A stretch of DNA of 49,269 bases from an uncultured Prevotella sp. (GTDB lineage: Bacteria; Bacteroidota; Bacteroidia; Bacteroidales; Bacteroidaceae), in the NCBI GenBank assembly GCA_945787895.1, contig CALZJQ010000006.1:1-49269 (forward strand), given 5' to 3'. Position 1 is the stretch's first letter. Each line of letters opens with the position of its first letter. The notes under the pieces are model-generated. The model was not told the DNA's origin. It worked only from the letters and a program-made list of their open reading frames with translations, and searched no databases. A program made the position numbers and the translations under genes. Positions 32,391 to 41,705 of the stretch are shown here, in pieces.

Positions 32391-33206
32391 ATGCTACACG
32401 CAACACTGATATACAGAGCAAGACGTTTCTCGCCAAACTCGGTGGAGAATGACCGCCTTATCCTGCATCTTACTGGCGAGAGACTCAGGCAAAAAGGCTT
32501 TGAAGTGACGGAGATGACGGAGGAGGATTTGCTTGCCGCAGGTTCATTGCCTGCAGCTGATGCCATATTCACCATGGCAAGGAAGGAGGAAAGCATGAGG
32601 ATTATCTCTCGTTGCGATTGTCCTGCTGTCATAAATGCACCCTCAGGAATCATAAGATGCTCTGACCGTCAGGCTCTTTCAGAGGCTATGCACGAGGTGT
32701 CGGTGCCTGTTCCGCCAGAATATGGCAAACAGGGGATATGGCTCAAGCGAAGCAAGGGAACGGCTGAAGTGGTGGAGGATACCATTTTTTGTCATACTGA
32801 AGATGACGTAGAAAAAGCAATAAGCCAGTTTCAAAAACGAGGAATACACGAAATATTCCGACAAGCCCATGTCCCAGGCGACCTTGTAAAGTTCTATGGT
32901 GTGGCTCACACCCCCTTCTTTTATCATTTTTACCCTACTGATACAGGAAGAAGTAAATTCGGTAGCGAGAAGCATAATGGCAAGGCGCATCACTATTCTT
33001 TTTCACTTGACGCACTGCAGTCGGTTGTCAACAGACTTGCCCAGTATATAGGAGTATGCGTTTATGGCGGTGATGCCATAGTAAAGGAAAACGGGGATTT
33101 CTGCATTATCGACTTCAACGATTGGCCCACCTTTTCCCCTTGTAGAGATGAGGCTGCAGATGCTATTGCATCGCTTGTGACAGATACTCGAAATACTTCC
33201 CACTAA
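32391..33206 (+). CDS. ATP-grasp-like protein
   Basis: A 271-residue cytoplasmic protein with the features of a compact ATP-grasp ligase. A pre-ATP-grasp part (about 1-85) ends at CPAVINAPSGIIRCSDR, the strand usually preceding the ATP-grasp domain, and the C-terminal half has GIWLKRSKGT (ATP-binding lysine region), GDLVKFYGVA and IIDFNDWPTFSPC, where the acidic residues and asparagine bind magnesium. The glycine-rich loop is weak. Family members join carboxylates to amines via acyl phosphates. The partner substrate is unknown. The gene lies 9 bases before the DUF5686 start and shares the run with the nucleotidyltransferase. Confidence 0.82.
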   Translation: MLHATLIYRARRFSPNSVENDRLILHLTGERLRQKGFEVTEMTEEDLLAAGSLPAADAIFTMARKEESMRIISRCDCPAVINAPSGIIRCSDRQALSEAMHEVSVPVPPEYGKQGIWLKRSKGTAEVVEDTIFCHTEDDVEKAISQFQKRGIHEIFRQAHVPGDLVKFYGVAHTPFFYHFYPTDTGRSKFGSEKHNGKAHHYSFSLDALQSVVNRLAQYIGVCVYGGDAIVKENGDFCIIDFNDWPTFSPCRDEAADAIASLVTDTRNTSH

Positions 33207-33215
33207 TTATTGACG

Positions 33216-35831
33216 ATGAACCACTTGAAGAGCGTGATATTACTATTCTTGCTATGGACTTCAGCCATTGTGGCAGAAGCCCAGATAAGAGGTGTCGTGC
33301 TCGATGATGTGACGGGCGACAGTATTCCTTTCGCCAGCGTGGCGTATAAGGGAAGAAATGTAGCCACTTCATGCAACGCAAGGGGGCATTTTTACATAAA
33401 GAAGCATAAAGGATGGCGGCTGACGTTCTCTGCCATAGGATACGTAACGCAGACTATTAATGTCACGGAAGACACCCCTGAAGAGCTGGTCATCAGGCTT
33501 CATAATGAGGATTTGGAATTGTCGGAGGTGATAGTGAAATCAAAGAAGTCACGCTACTCGCGCAAGAACAATCCTGCCGTGGAGCTGATGAAGAAGGTGA
33601 TTGCTGCCAAGAAGGTCAATAAGTTGGAAAACAAGGATTTCTACAGCTATGACAAATACGAGAAGATGACCCTCTCTATCAACAATATAGCACCGGAAGC
33701 ATTGCTGCATGGTTTCTTGGCGAGAAGGAAATATATGATAGACCAGGTGGAGAAATCGCCTATCAGTGACAAGCTTATCATGCCTGTCTCCATCACAGAG
33801 CAGTCGTCAAAAGTGCTTTACCGCAAAGACCCAAAGAAGGAAAGAACCATCATTGACGGTGAAAGGACAGAAGGTGTCAATCAACTGATACAGTCGGGTG
33901 TCATTCTCAATGCCCTCTCTGCAGATGTATTCTCCGAGGTGGATATTTACGATGATGATATTCGCCTGCTGCAACGCACGTTCCTTTCTCCTATTGCCAA
34001 TGAGGCTATAGGTTTCTATCGGTATTATATCATTGATACCCTAAAGATAGAGCGTGACTCTTGTATTCACCTTACTTTCGTTCCCAACAACCAGCAGGAT
34101 ATGGGATTTAGCGGGGAACTATACATTCTCAAGGATACTACATATCACGTTAAGCGTGTGACGCTGACAATACCACGAAATTCTGCTGTCAACTTTATTG
34201 ATGACATGAGGATAAATCAGGAGTATGAGCGTCTCATTAATGGAGAGTGGGTACTTTCGCTCAATGATATGTTTGTCGAAATGACTATCAATAGGGCAAT
34301 GGGCAGATACCTTATTAACAGGGTTTCAAAGAGATACAACTATGATTTCGGTCCTATCCCCAATACTCTCCTTCGCGGAATGGAGGAGACGAAGCGTGAT
34401 CCCGACTATGACCTCCGCAATGAAGCCTATTGGGATGCTTGCCGACAGTTGCCTTTATCCAAGTCGGAAGCTAATATGGGGCGGTTTATTCGAGAAATGA
34501 GGACCTCCAATGGCTTTGGAATAATGCTCTTTGCTGCCAAAGCTGTAATAGAAAACTACGTCGAGACGGGCACTGAGAACAATCCGAGCAAGTTTGATAT
34601 AGGTCCCATCAACTCAATGTTCTCCTTCAACAGCAGTGATGGATTTCGCTTGCGGCTGTCGGGTTTCACTACGGCAAACCTCAACAAGCATTTCTTCTTC
34701 TCGGGTTTCCTCGCCCACGGCTTCAAGTCGAACAGTAACTATTATCGTTCTACGTTGACATATTCGTTCAACGAGAAGAAATATCTCGCTTCTGAGTATC
34801 CTCAACGTACTATTTCTTTTACCTCGACATACGACAGTGGTTCTCCTTCAGATAAATTTGCTACCAACGACAAGGACAATGTCTTTACCTCAATGAAATG
34901 GAGTGATGCTTCGAAACGTATGTATTCCAATTGTCAGAACATACATTTCAAATACGAGACAGAATGGGGACTGAAGTTGTCAACAAGGGCTAAGGTAGAG
35001 AAAAATGAGGCTATAGGAGAACTCCTCTTCAAGCCTCTCAGCGATTATGCAAAGGATGGGATAAACTATGTAGGCGGTCCGTGGGAGGATTACTATGATG
35101 CTGACCCCAATAGCCTGCATAATGGCATTATGCGCAATACGGAGTTAGAGTTCGAAGTGGAATATTCCCCAGGTAGGATATACGTTAATTCCAAACAAGG
35201 CAGAGTATTGGTCAATAGAGATGCTACAGTCTTTACTCTCTCGCATACTCTCGGACTCAAGGGTGTTCTCGGAGGTCAATACTCTTATAACGTTACAGAA
35301 GTGGGATTATACCGCCGCTTCTGGCTCAACTCATGGGGTAGGATGACGTGGAATATGAAGGCAGGATACCAGTGGAATCAAGTGCCTTACCCCCTGCTCA
35401 TTGCGCCTGCTTCAAACCTTTCATACATCGTGCAGCAGCAATGCTTCAACCTCATCAACAACATGGAGTTCCTCAACGACCGCTATGCTTCACTCATGTG
35501 GGACTGGGATTTTGCAGGAAAGATACTCAATCGTATTCCGTTGATACGCAAACTGAAATGGAGAGAGAGCGCTGGCTTCTGTCTCCTCTGGGGGGGACTA
35601 TCGGATAAGAACAACCCTAATGTGTCAGCCAACTGGCACAGCCATAATCTCATGGCATTTCCACAGGGATGTTATATCATGGATACAAAGCGTCCTTACA
35701 TGGAATTTTCTGTCGGCATACATAATATTTTCAAGTTTTTCCGCATTATATACGTTCACCGAGTCAACTACAAATATCTGCCTACAGCAGGAAAGGACGG
35801 CTTCCGCATCGGCTTCCGAATGGAGTTCTAA
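33216..35831 (+). CDS. DUF5686 outer-membrane protein with carboxypeptidase-like regulatory domain
   Basis: Predicted outer-membrane protein of 871 residues. Signal peptide about 1-22 (ending AEAQ); a carboxypeptidase-D regulatory-like domain at about 23-105 with VVLDDVTGDSIPFASVAYKG and FSAIGYVTQTINV, the pattern also seen at the N-terminus of SusC proteins; then a long region and a C-terminal beta-barrel ending GFRIGFRMEF with terminal Phe. No TonB box or plug domain is seen, which separates it from SusC. The ATG at 33216 is chosen; a TTG at 33210 would add two residues with no reason. It may process or export the product of the two cytoplasmic enzymes upstream. Confidence 0.88.
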   Translation: MNHLKSVILLFLLWTSAIVAEAQIRGVVLDDVTGDSIPFASVAYKGRNVATSCNARGHFYIKKHKGWRLTFSAIGYVTQTINVTEDTPEELVIRLHNEDLELSEVIVKSKKSRYSRKNNPAVELMKKVIAAKKVNKLENKDFYSYDKYEKMTLSINNIAPEALLHGFLARRKYMIDQVEKSPISDKLIMPVSITEQSSKVLYRKDPKKERTIIDGERTEGVNQLIQSGVILNALSADVFSEVDIYDDDIRLLQRTFLSPIANEAIGFYRYYIIDTLKIERDSCIHLTFVPNNQQDMGFSGELYILKDTTYHVKRVTLTIPRNSAVNFIDDMRINQEYERLINGEWVLSLNDMFVEMTINRAMGRYLINRVSKRYNYDFGPIPNTLLRGMEETKRDPDYDLRNEAYWDACRQLPLSKSEANMGRFIREMRTSNGFGIMLFAAKAVIENYVETGTENNPSKFDIGPINSMFSFNSSDGFRLRLSGFTTANLNKHFFFSGFLAHGFKSNSNYYRSTLTYSFNEKKYLASEYPQRTISFTSTYDSGSPSDKFATNDKDNVFTSMKWSDASKRMYSNCQNIHFKYETEWGLKLSTRAKVEKNEAIGELLFKPLSDYAKDGINYVGGPWEDYYDADPNSLHNGIMRNTELEFEVEYSPGRIYVNSKQGRVLVNRDATVFTLSHTLGLKGVLGGQYSYNVTEVGLYRRFWLNSWGRMTWNMKAGYQWNQVPYPLLIAPASNLSYIVQQQCFNLINNMEFLNDRYASLMWDWDFAGKILNRIPLIRKLKWRESAGFCLLWGGLSDKNNPNVSANWHSHNLMAFPQGCYIMDTKRPYMEFSVGIHNIFKFFRIIYVHRVNYKYLPTAGKDGFRIGFRMEF

Positions 35832-35850
35832 TATCGTTGATGCGGACGAT

Positions 35851-35991
35851 GATTAGGTTTTTGGTATTAGATGTCAGTGATTGAGTATTAGTGATTAGTG
35901 ATTAGGTTTTAAGTTTTTAGATTATTGTTTTTTCTCACATAGACTAAGAAACCCAGCGTAAAACCTAATCACTCATCACTAATACTTAATA
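35851..35991. repeat. Intergenic inverted repeat, family C (TTAGTGA heptamers)
   Basis: Left arm 35875-35914 contains GTGATTGAGTATTAGTGATT and further TTAGTGA units; right arm 35960-35991 (AAACCTAATCACTCATCACT and following) is complementary. About 45 bases lie between. The repeat sits between the convergent DUF5686 and GH51 genes and could be a bidirectional transcript end. Confidence 0.7.
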
Positions 35992-36025
35992 GCACGTACC
36001 TTTGACTATTATTCTTACCCAGTTA

Positions 36026-38044
36026 CTACTTTAGAATGAAGACAGAGAAAGAAGATGCTGGCACTTCCGTTTCAAGGATAGAGCCAGAGACTGCTATGTC
36101 TTTCTCTACAGGACTAATCTTATTAGGCTCTTTGATAGAATTCTCGGCTGTAGGGTTATCACTCTTCAGCGTGATAACCTTGCCAGAAGAGAGACTTTTC
36201 TTGCCCTTGAGATTGAGCTTGATGGGTTGAGGCTTGTTGCTCGTATTCGCAATTTTTACGTATATCTCACCGCTTTCCTTGTTCACGACAGCAGAGGCGG
36301 ACAGACCATTTTGGTCATAATCACCCGCTACCACTTTCTTGTTCATGGTGAGAGGAAGGACGTTAGTGCCTTTGTAGTTGGCATATAGATACTGTACCCA
36401 GTAAGAGCACGTGCGGAAAGAGTTGAGATTGTCGTACCATATCATGTCCGGACGCCACTGCCAACCTTTCACGTGGGCAAAGAGAGGAGCGTAGGTAGCC
36501 ATGTGTACGATGTCGGCATTACGCTCATAGCCTGTCATAAAAGCAGCCTCAAGGAGTGCGGCATTAAAGTGATTCCATTTCTTTCCCTTGCCGTGACAAG
36601 CATATTCTCCTGCGAAAATTTTCGGACCCTTGCGGTCATAAGAGTCATAACGATGACGATTGATAGAGTCGGTGAACCATGCCTCGTTACGATAGAAATG
36701 CTCATCGTAGAGATCTACTTTCATCTCTTTCATCTTTGGCTGTAGCATACGGAACTTCTCTCCTTCAGAGTCAGGACCTGTAGTGCCGATATACTTGATT
36801 TCTGGATGCTTCTTCTTCAGCACGTCCATAAACTTCTGCAGGCGTGCGGTAAAGGCTGGATTGTCCTTATAGTCCCACTGCTCGTTGCCTACACCGAGGA
36901 AACGGAGATTGAATGGGGCTGGATGTCCCATGTCGGCACGTACTTTTCCCCACGTAGTGTTCACATCACCATTGGCAAACTCTATGAGGTCAAGGGCATC
37001 CTGTATGTAAGGGTCAAGGTCATCGATGGCTACATGACATTTTGCCTCGTCCTTAATTTCATTCTGGAACTGGCACGCCAGACCGCAGGAGATGACAGGG
37101 AGGGCATCGCAGCCGAAGTCCTCGCAAAGCTGGAAGAACTCGAAGAAGCCGAGACCGTATGACTGATGATAGTCAGGATAGAGACGATGTGGGAAGGTAT
37201 TCTCCCAACGATTTTCGTTGAGCGGACGGTTCTCTACCGGACCGACAGAGTTCTTCCACTGATAACGCTGCTCCAAGGTCGTTCCCTCGACGATACATCC
37301 TCCGGGGAAACGGAACACTCCGGGGTGAAGGTCGGCAAGTGCCTGTGCCAAATCCTTGCGCATGCCGTTCTCACGTCCTTTCCATGTGTCAGTGGGGAAC
37401 ATACTTACGTGCTCTATGTCAACGTCAGAGATTGGCGACCAGAAGTCCTCGCCTTTGGCATGACCGAGGAAAAGGCGCAGGTGGGCATCGTCCATCGTCT
37501 TCCTTGACGTAATGGTGACCGTATATTTCTTCCATTCCTTGCCCTCGACAGTGATGACGTCAGAGGTAAATTCCTGATGCTCCCCCATCGTGTCGTTATC
37601 GACAAGCTGAACCTCAAGGTTCGCCTTACCGCCCTTAGGGCAGCGTGCATAGAGCGAGAAGCGATATGTGGCATCCTTCTTCACTGCCACACCGAAGAAA
37701 CCCTCGTTCTCTATACCCGTACGCTTGTGAGGGTGTCCCGGGTCAGAGAGACGCACATAGTGGGGATTGCGGTCAAAAGGACCGCCCTGGTCGAGCACTT
37801 GGAATTTTCCAAACGGAATCCACCCCATGAAAGGATTGGGGAACTCGAACGAACGGTTTTTTATCATCTCTGCGTAGAGGCCGCCATCGGCGGCGAAGTT
37901 GATGTCCTCAAAGAAGATGCCGTACATGGTCTTTTGGATAGGTGCACCGACTTTCTTGGTTTGAATTACCATTTCGTTAGTCTGCGCATACGCACCGAAA
38001 GCAGATGCAAGAGCCAGAGAGGCAAAAATTACTTTCATTTTCAT
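36026..38044 (-). CDS. GH51 alpha-L-arabinofuranosidase, secreted
   Basis: Exported enzyme releasing terminal arabinofuranose from arabinan or arabinoxylan, 672 residues. Signal peptide about 1-20 (ending AYAQ). A beta-sandwich CBM-like insertion spans about 75-215; the (beta/alpha)8 catalytic domain follows, with acid/base E388 in GVGNEQWD and nucleophile E448 in YDEHFYRN. GVFRFPGGCIVEG is the family motif near residue 245. The C-terminal arabinofuranosidase beta domain ends SSFSVFILK. MKMK gives two adjacent start options (38044, 38038). The gene is transcribed away from the SusC operon from a shared 427-bp region and belongs to the same utilization locus. Confidence 0.95.
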   Translation of the reverse strand: MKMKVIFASLALASAFGAYAQTNEMVIQTKKVGAPIQKTMYGIFFEDINFAADGGLYAEMIKNRSFEFPNPFMGWIPFGKFQVLDQGGPFDRNPHYVRLSDPGHPHKRTGIENEGFFGVAVKKDATYRFSLYARCPKGGKANLEVQLVDNDTMGEHQEFTSDVITVEGKEWKKYTVTITSRKTMDDAHLRLFLGHAKGEDFWSPISDVDIEHVSMFPTDTWKGRENGMRKDLAQALADLHPGVFRFPGGCIVEGTTLEQRYQWKNSVGPVENRPLNENRWENTFPHRLYPDYHQSYGLGFFEFFQLCEDFGCDALPVISCGLACQFQNEIKDEAKCHVAIDDLDPYIQDALDLIEFANGDVNTTWGKVRADMGHPAPFNLRFLGVGNEQWDYKDNPAFTARLQKFMDVLKKKHPEIKYIGTTGPDSEGEKFRMLQPKMKEMKVDLYDEHFYRNEAWFTDSINRHRYDSYDRKGPKIFAGEYACHGKGKKWNHFNAALLEAAFMTGYERNADIVHMATYAPLFAHVKGWQWRPDMIWYDNLNSFRTCSYWVQYLYANYKGTNVLPLTMNKKVVAGDYDQNGLSASAVVNKESGEIYVKIANTSNKPQPIKLNLKGKKSLSSGKVITLKSDNPTAENSIKEPNKISPVEKDIAVSGSILETEVPASSFSVFILK

Positions 38045-38155
38045 GATTTAGTCAGTTTGATAGAGTAGTAATAATATTAATAATAGGTATAGACGAGAGT
38101 GTTTTTTTTGAAACGAGCGGTATGCAGAATTATTGCAGTATGTTAGTTTCGCCTG

Positions 38156-38163
38156 CAAATATA
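38156..38163 (-). promoter_or_regulatory. Candidate -7 box of the GH51 gene
   Basis: On the minus strand TATATTTG matches TAnnTTTG, about 112 bases before the ATG at 38044. The -33 position is A/T-rich without a clear TTTG. Confidence 0.5.
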
Positions 38164-38215
38164 GCAAAAATAAATAATTAGGGAAAATATAAGGCAGGAA
38201 AAATAAAAAAAAATA

Positions 38216-38242
38216 TCATGTAAGTGTTATTTTGACACATGA
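38216..38242. promoter_or_regulatory. Candidate operator: TCATGT-N15-ACATGA inverted repeat
   Basis: TCATGT at 38216-38221 and ACATGA at 38237-38242 are perfect inverted half sites with a 15-base spacer, about halfway between the two divergent promoters. Such a layout fits a dimeric regulator such as a hybrid two-component or SusR-like protein, none of which is in the window. Chance occurrence in A/T-rich DNA is possible. Confidence 0.3.
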
Positions 38243-38295
38243 ATGTTATAAAATGAGAGTTTATTGATATTTTTTTTATTTTTTTCCCGATTTTG

Positions 38296-38327
38296 TTTGG
38301 AGTTTTTCCAAAAGTGAATTAATTTTG
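38296..38327 (+). promoter_or_regulatory. Bacteroidota-type promoter of the susC operon
   Basis: -33 TTTG (38296-38299), 20-nt spacer, -7 TAATTTTG (38320-38327). Transcription would start near 38333, giving a leader of about 140 nt before the susC ATG at 38472. Confidence 0.85.
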
Positions 38328-38471
38328 CAGGTACTAACTAAACGACCTATTTCCGCATTCTATACCATTTTCATTATCTCAGAAAACAGCCTTGCATAAA
38401 GGACAGTACATAGTCCTGTCATTACAAGATATACCTTATAAATAATATACAAACTACTAATCTAAATCAAA

Positions 38472-41400
38472 ATGCAAAGACAACTTTTATCAATGATGCT
38501 GGGTCTCAGCCTGATTGGAGGAGGACTAATCCTCAGTCCTACTCCTGCACATGCTGCTGTCTCCCAAGCTCCCCAGACCATAACGGTCAAGGGTCAGGTT
38601 GTGGATCAGAACGGTGAACCGCTTATAGGTGCCACCGTCAAGGTAAAGGGTGCTGCCAATGGTGCCGTGACCGACATTGACGGTAACTTCCAGGTTACCG
38701 CTTCAGCCAACGACGTGCTGACTGTCAGCTATGTAGGCTATAAGGACAGGGAAATAGCCGTACGGGGACGTGCCATAATAGAGCAGATACAACTTACTGC
38801 CGACGAGACAGTCCTCGAACAAGTGGTGGTAGTGGGTTATGGTACACAGAAGAAAGCCGACCTTACAGGTTCCGTATCAGTCGTAGATGCCGACGAACTG
38901 AAGAAGGTTTCCCATTCCAATATATCCAGTATGCTTGAAGGAAAGGTGGCAGGCGTGCAGATTACTACCGATGGTCAGCCTGGCGCAAATCCGTCAGTAC
39001 GCATACGCGGTATAGGCTCTTTCAACGACACATCTCCTCTGTATGTCGTAGATGGCGTGCCGATGGGTACCACGATACGCGACTTCTCGCCTAACGACAT
39101 CGCTTCCATACAAGTGCTGAAAGATGCTTCCGCTGCTGCTATCTACGGTTCACGTGCTGCCAACGGCGTGATTATCATCACGACGAAGAACGGTCAGAAA
39201 GAGCAGCCTCTCAAGGTGGAGTACAAAGGATATTTCGGCATGGACTACATATCTGACGGAGTATATGACGTGATGGATGCCAACCAATACAGTGAGTACC
39301 TCGGCATCTCCTGTCTCAACTCCAACACCCCTGTTCCCGGAGGATACAAGCTCAATCCCGAGACGGGCAAGTATCAGTTCATGGATGACACGAATACTGA
39401 CTGGTTCAAGGAAGTGTTCAAGACCGGTGTGCGTCAGAACCATAACGTGAACCTCAGCGGTGGAGGTGTCAACAACACATACAACGTAGGACTCGACTAC
39501 TTCTCTCAGAAAGGAACACTGGAGGGTGCAGGCCCCAACTACGAACGCTTCACTGCGCGCGTGAACAATACGATGGACGTGAAGTTCGTGAAATTCCGCA
39601 CCAGTCTCGTATATTCACACTCCGACCAGGACGGCATAGGTATCTCCAATGCCAACGAGTACGTTCAGGGTCTCTATGGCTACGTACCCAACGTGCTCCG
39701 CGGAACCGTTCTCATGCAACCCACTATAAAGGCATACGACGAATCCACGTGGGTGCTTGACGACAAGGTCGGTGCAGCAAACAAATTCGAATACGACGCA
39801 TACGGATACGGCGTCTATTATGATGACATTCACGGTGACATCTCTGCCTCCAACCCCCTGCTTATCAATAACCTCATGGAGCGTAACTCGCTCGTTGACC
39901 GCTTCGTAGGCACGGCATCCGCCGACGTGGATCTTCTTGACATGATAGGTCTGAAGAACAAGAACCACAAGCTCAGCTACAAACTGAACCTGTCATACAG
40001 CAAGACGCACGTAAAAGAAAAGACATGGACGCCCGCATGGATTCAGAGCAACCGCGTATATCTCGACAAACTCAACGAGAGCCTCACAAAGACCGACCGC
40101 ACCTATGGTGATGCCCTCATAGAAAACACCCTCACATACGATGGAACCATAGGCAAGCATCACGTCAATGTCGTAGTAGGTCAGACATACGAGGAGGAAA
40201 ACACCAACTTCCTTACAGGTATCGGCATAGAGCTGTCGGAGCCATATTACCTACAGCTCCAGAACTCCAAATCCACAAAAGCCGAGTCATACGAATACAA
40301 GCATGCCCTCGCCTCATATATCGGACGTATCAACTACGACTACGAGGGCAAGTACCTTATCTCAGGCGTAATACGTCGTGACGGCAGTTCACGCCTTTCC
40401 AAGGATATCCGCTGGGAGACCTTCCCCTCCATATCAGCAGGATGGCGTTTCGACAAGGAGAAATTCTTCCCTATCAGCCATGACATCATCAATATGTTCA
40501 AGATTCGCGGCAGCTACGGCGTGCTTGGTAACGAATCAATAGGCGACTATCAGTTCCAAGGCACGATGAAGCGCAACAACCTCGTCTATAGCTTCGGCAA
40601 CAACGTGGTATATGGTTCTGCCATTTCCGATTTCATCAACGAGCATATAGCATGGGAGAAGAAGAAGAGCACCAACATCGGTATCGACCTCGCCCTCTTC
40701 AATAACAGGCTGGAGTTCACTGCCGAGTGGTACAAGAACGTATCTGAAGACCTCCTCTATGGTGTACCAGTTCCTGCCAATGCCGGCGTAGATAGCGAGA
40801 AAGTGACCATGAATGCCGCCTCAATGGAGAACAGCGGCTTCGAGTTCTCCGCCACATACCGCAATCACGACCATCCGCTGAAGTACGAGATTTCCGCCAA
40901 CCTCTCCACCCTGAAGAACAAAGTCACCTCTCTCGGCTTTGGAACGGAAAGCTATATCACAGGCACATACGCCACGTTCGTAGGTCAGGAAGTAGGTCAG
41001 TTCTACGGATATGTATATCAAGGCATAGCCCGCACACAAGCAGACCTTGACAATCACGTCAATGACAACGGCGAAGTCATCACACAGATAGGTGCCGGCA
41101 TCGGTGACTGCCTCTACAAGGACGTGGACAACAACGGCATCATCGACTCCAAAGACCAGGTGGTTCTCGGCAGCGGTCTGCCAAAAATCAACTACGGTCT
41201 CAGTGCCCACCTCGCATACAAGGGCTTCGACCTCAGCATCTCCACCTATGGTGCCCTGAACTTTCACGTATCCGATGACATCTACAACGGACTTAACTCC
41301 TGCTACGGATACAGCAACAAGGATATCGCAATGCTCGAAGCGAACAGATGGTCTGAGGATGGCACCACATACCTCTCAAGCAGGCCGCGCACATACATCG

Positions 41401-41687
41401 TCAGCAACGGCGAAGCATGGAACGACTATTTCAGCGACCGCATGATACAGAATGCCGCATACTGGAAGATAGCCAACGTAGAACTGGGTTACAATTTCCC
41501 TGACAAGTGGTTCAAAGGCGTAGTGACAGGTGTTCGCGCATATATCTCTGCACAGAACCTTCACACGTTCACAAGCTATAAGGGCTACAACGTGGACTAT
41601 GCCGGCGGCACATTCACTCCCGGCTACAACTACTGCTCATACCCAAGCCCGAGAAGCTTCATGGGCGGTATTCTCTTCACATTCTAA
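38472..41687 (+). CDS. SusC/RagA-family TonB-linked outer-membrane transporter
   Basis: Imports oligosaccharides across the outer membrane, powered by TonB, 1071 residues. Signal peptide about 1-29 (ending AHAA); carboxypeptidase-like regulatory domain about 38-115 with GQVVDQNGEPLIGATVKVKG; then EQVVVVGYGTQKKADLTGS, the SusC signature at the start of the plug (about 120-140); plug to about 255 with PLYVVDGVPM and SAAAIYGSRAANGVIIITTK; then the barrel, ending FMGGILFTF with terminal Phe. It pairs with the SusD-like lipoprotein 18 bases downstream. The GH51 and GH43 neighbours indicate arabinose-containing oligosaccharides as cargo; this is inference. Confidence 0.97.
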   Translation: MQRQLLSMMLGLSLIGGGLILSPTPAHAAVSQAPQTITVKGQVVDQNGEPLIGATVKVKGAANGAVTDIDGNFQVTASANDVLTVSYVGYKDREIAVRGRAIIEQIQLTADETVLEQVVVVGYGTQKKADLTGSVSVVDADELKKVSHSNISSMLEGKVAGVQITTDGQPGANPSVRIRGIGSFNDTSPLYVVDGVPMGTTIRDFSPNDIASIQVLKDASAAAIYGSRAANGVIIITTKNGQKEQPLKVEYKGYFGMDYISDGVYDVMDANQYSEYLGISCLNSNTPVPGGYKLNPETGKYQFMDDTNTDWFKEVFKTGVRQNHNVNLSGGGVNNTYNVGLDYFSQKGTLEGAGPNYERFTARVNNTMDVKFVKFRTSLVYSHSDQDGIGISNANEYVQGLYGYVPNVLRGTVLMQPTIKAYDESTWVLDDKVGAANKFEYDAYGYGVYYDDIHGDISASNPLLINNLMERNSLVDRFVGTASADVDLLDMIGLKNKNHKLSYKLNLSYSKTHVKEKTWTPAWIQSNRVYLDKLNESLTKTDRTYGDALIENTLTYDGTIGKHHVNVVVGQTYEEENTNFLTGIGIELSEPYYLQLQNSKSTKAESYEYKHALASYIGRINYDYEGKYLISGVIRRDGSSRLSKDIRWETFPSISAGWRFDKEKFFPISHDIINMFKIRGSYGVLGNESIGDYQFQGTMKRNNLVYSFGNNVVYGSAISDFINEHIAWEKKKSTNIGIDLALFNNRLEFTAEWYKNVSEDLLYGVPVPANAGVDSEKVTMNAASMENSGFEFSATYRNHDHPLKYEISANLSTLKNKVTSLGFGTESYITGTYATFVGQEVGQFYGYVYQGIARTQADLDNHVNDNGEVITQIGAGIGDCLYKDVDNNGIIDSKDQVVLGSGLPKINYGLSAHLAYKGFDLSISTYGALNFHVSDDIYNGLNSCYGYSNKDIAMLEANRWSEDGTTYLSSRPRTYIVSNGEAWNDYFSDRMIQNAAYWKIANVELGYNFPDKWFKGVVTGVRAYISAQNLHTFTSYKGYNVDYAGGTFTPGYNYCSYPSPRSFMGGILFTF

Positions 41688-41705
41688 TACATAAGACATC
41701 ATACT

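Larger units (their letters stand above)
38045..38471. other. 427-bp A/T-rich divergent regulatory region of the PUL
   Basis: No gene. Holds the -7 box of the GH51 gene, a candidate operator and the full promoter of the susC operon. The stretch 38160-38290 is strongly A/T-rich, as common at Bacteroidota regulatory regions. The susC leader is about 140 nt long. Confidence 0.75.
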
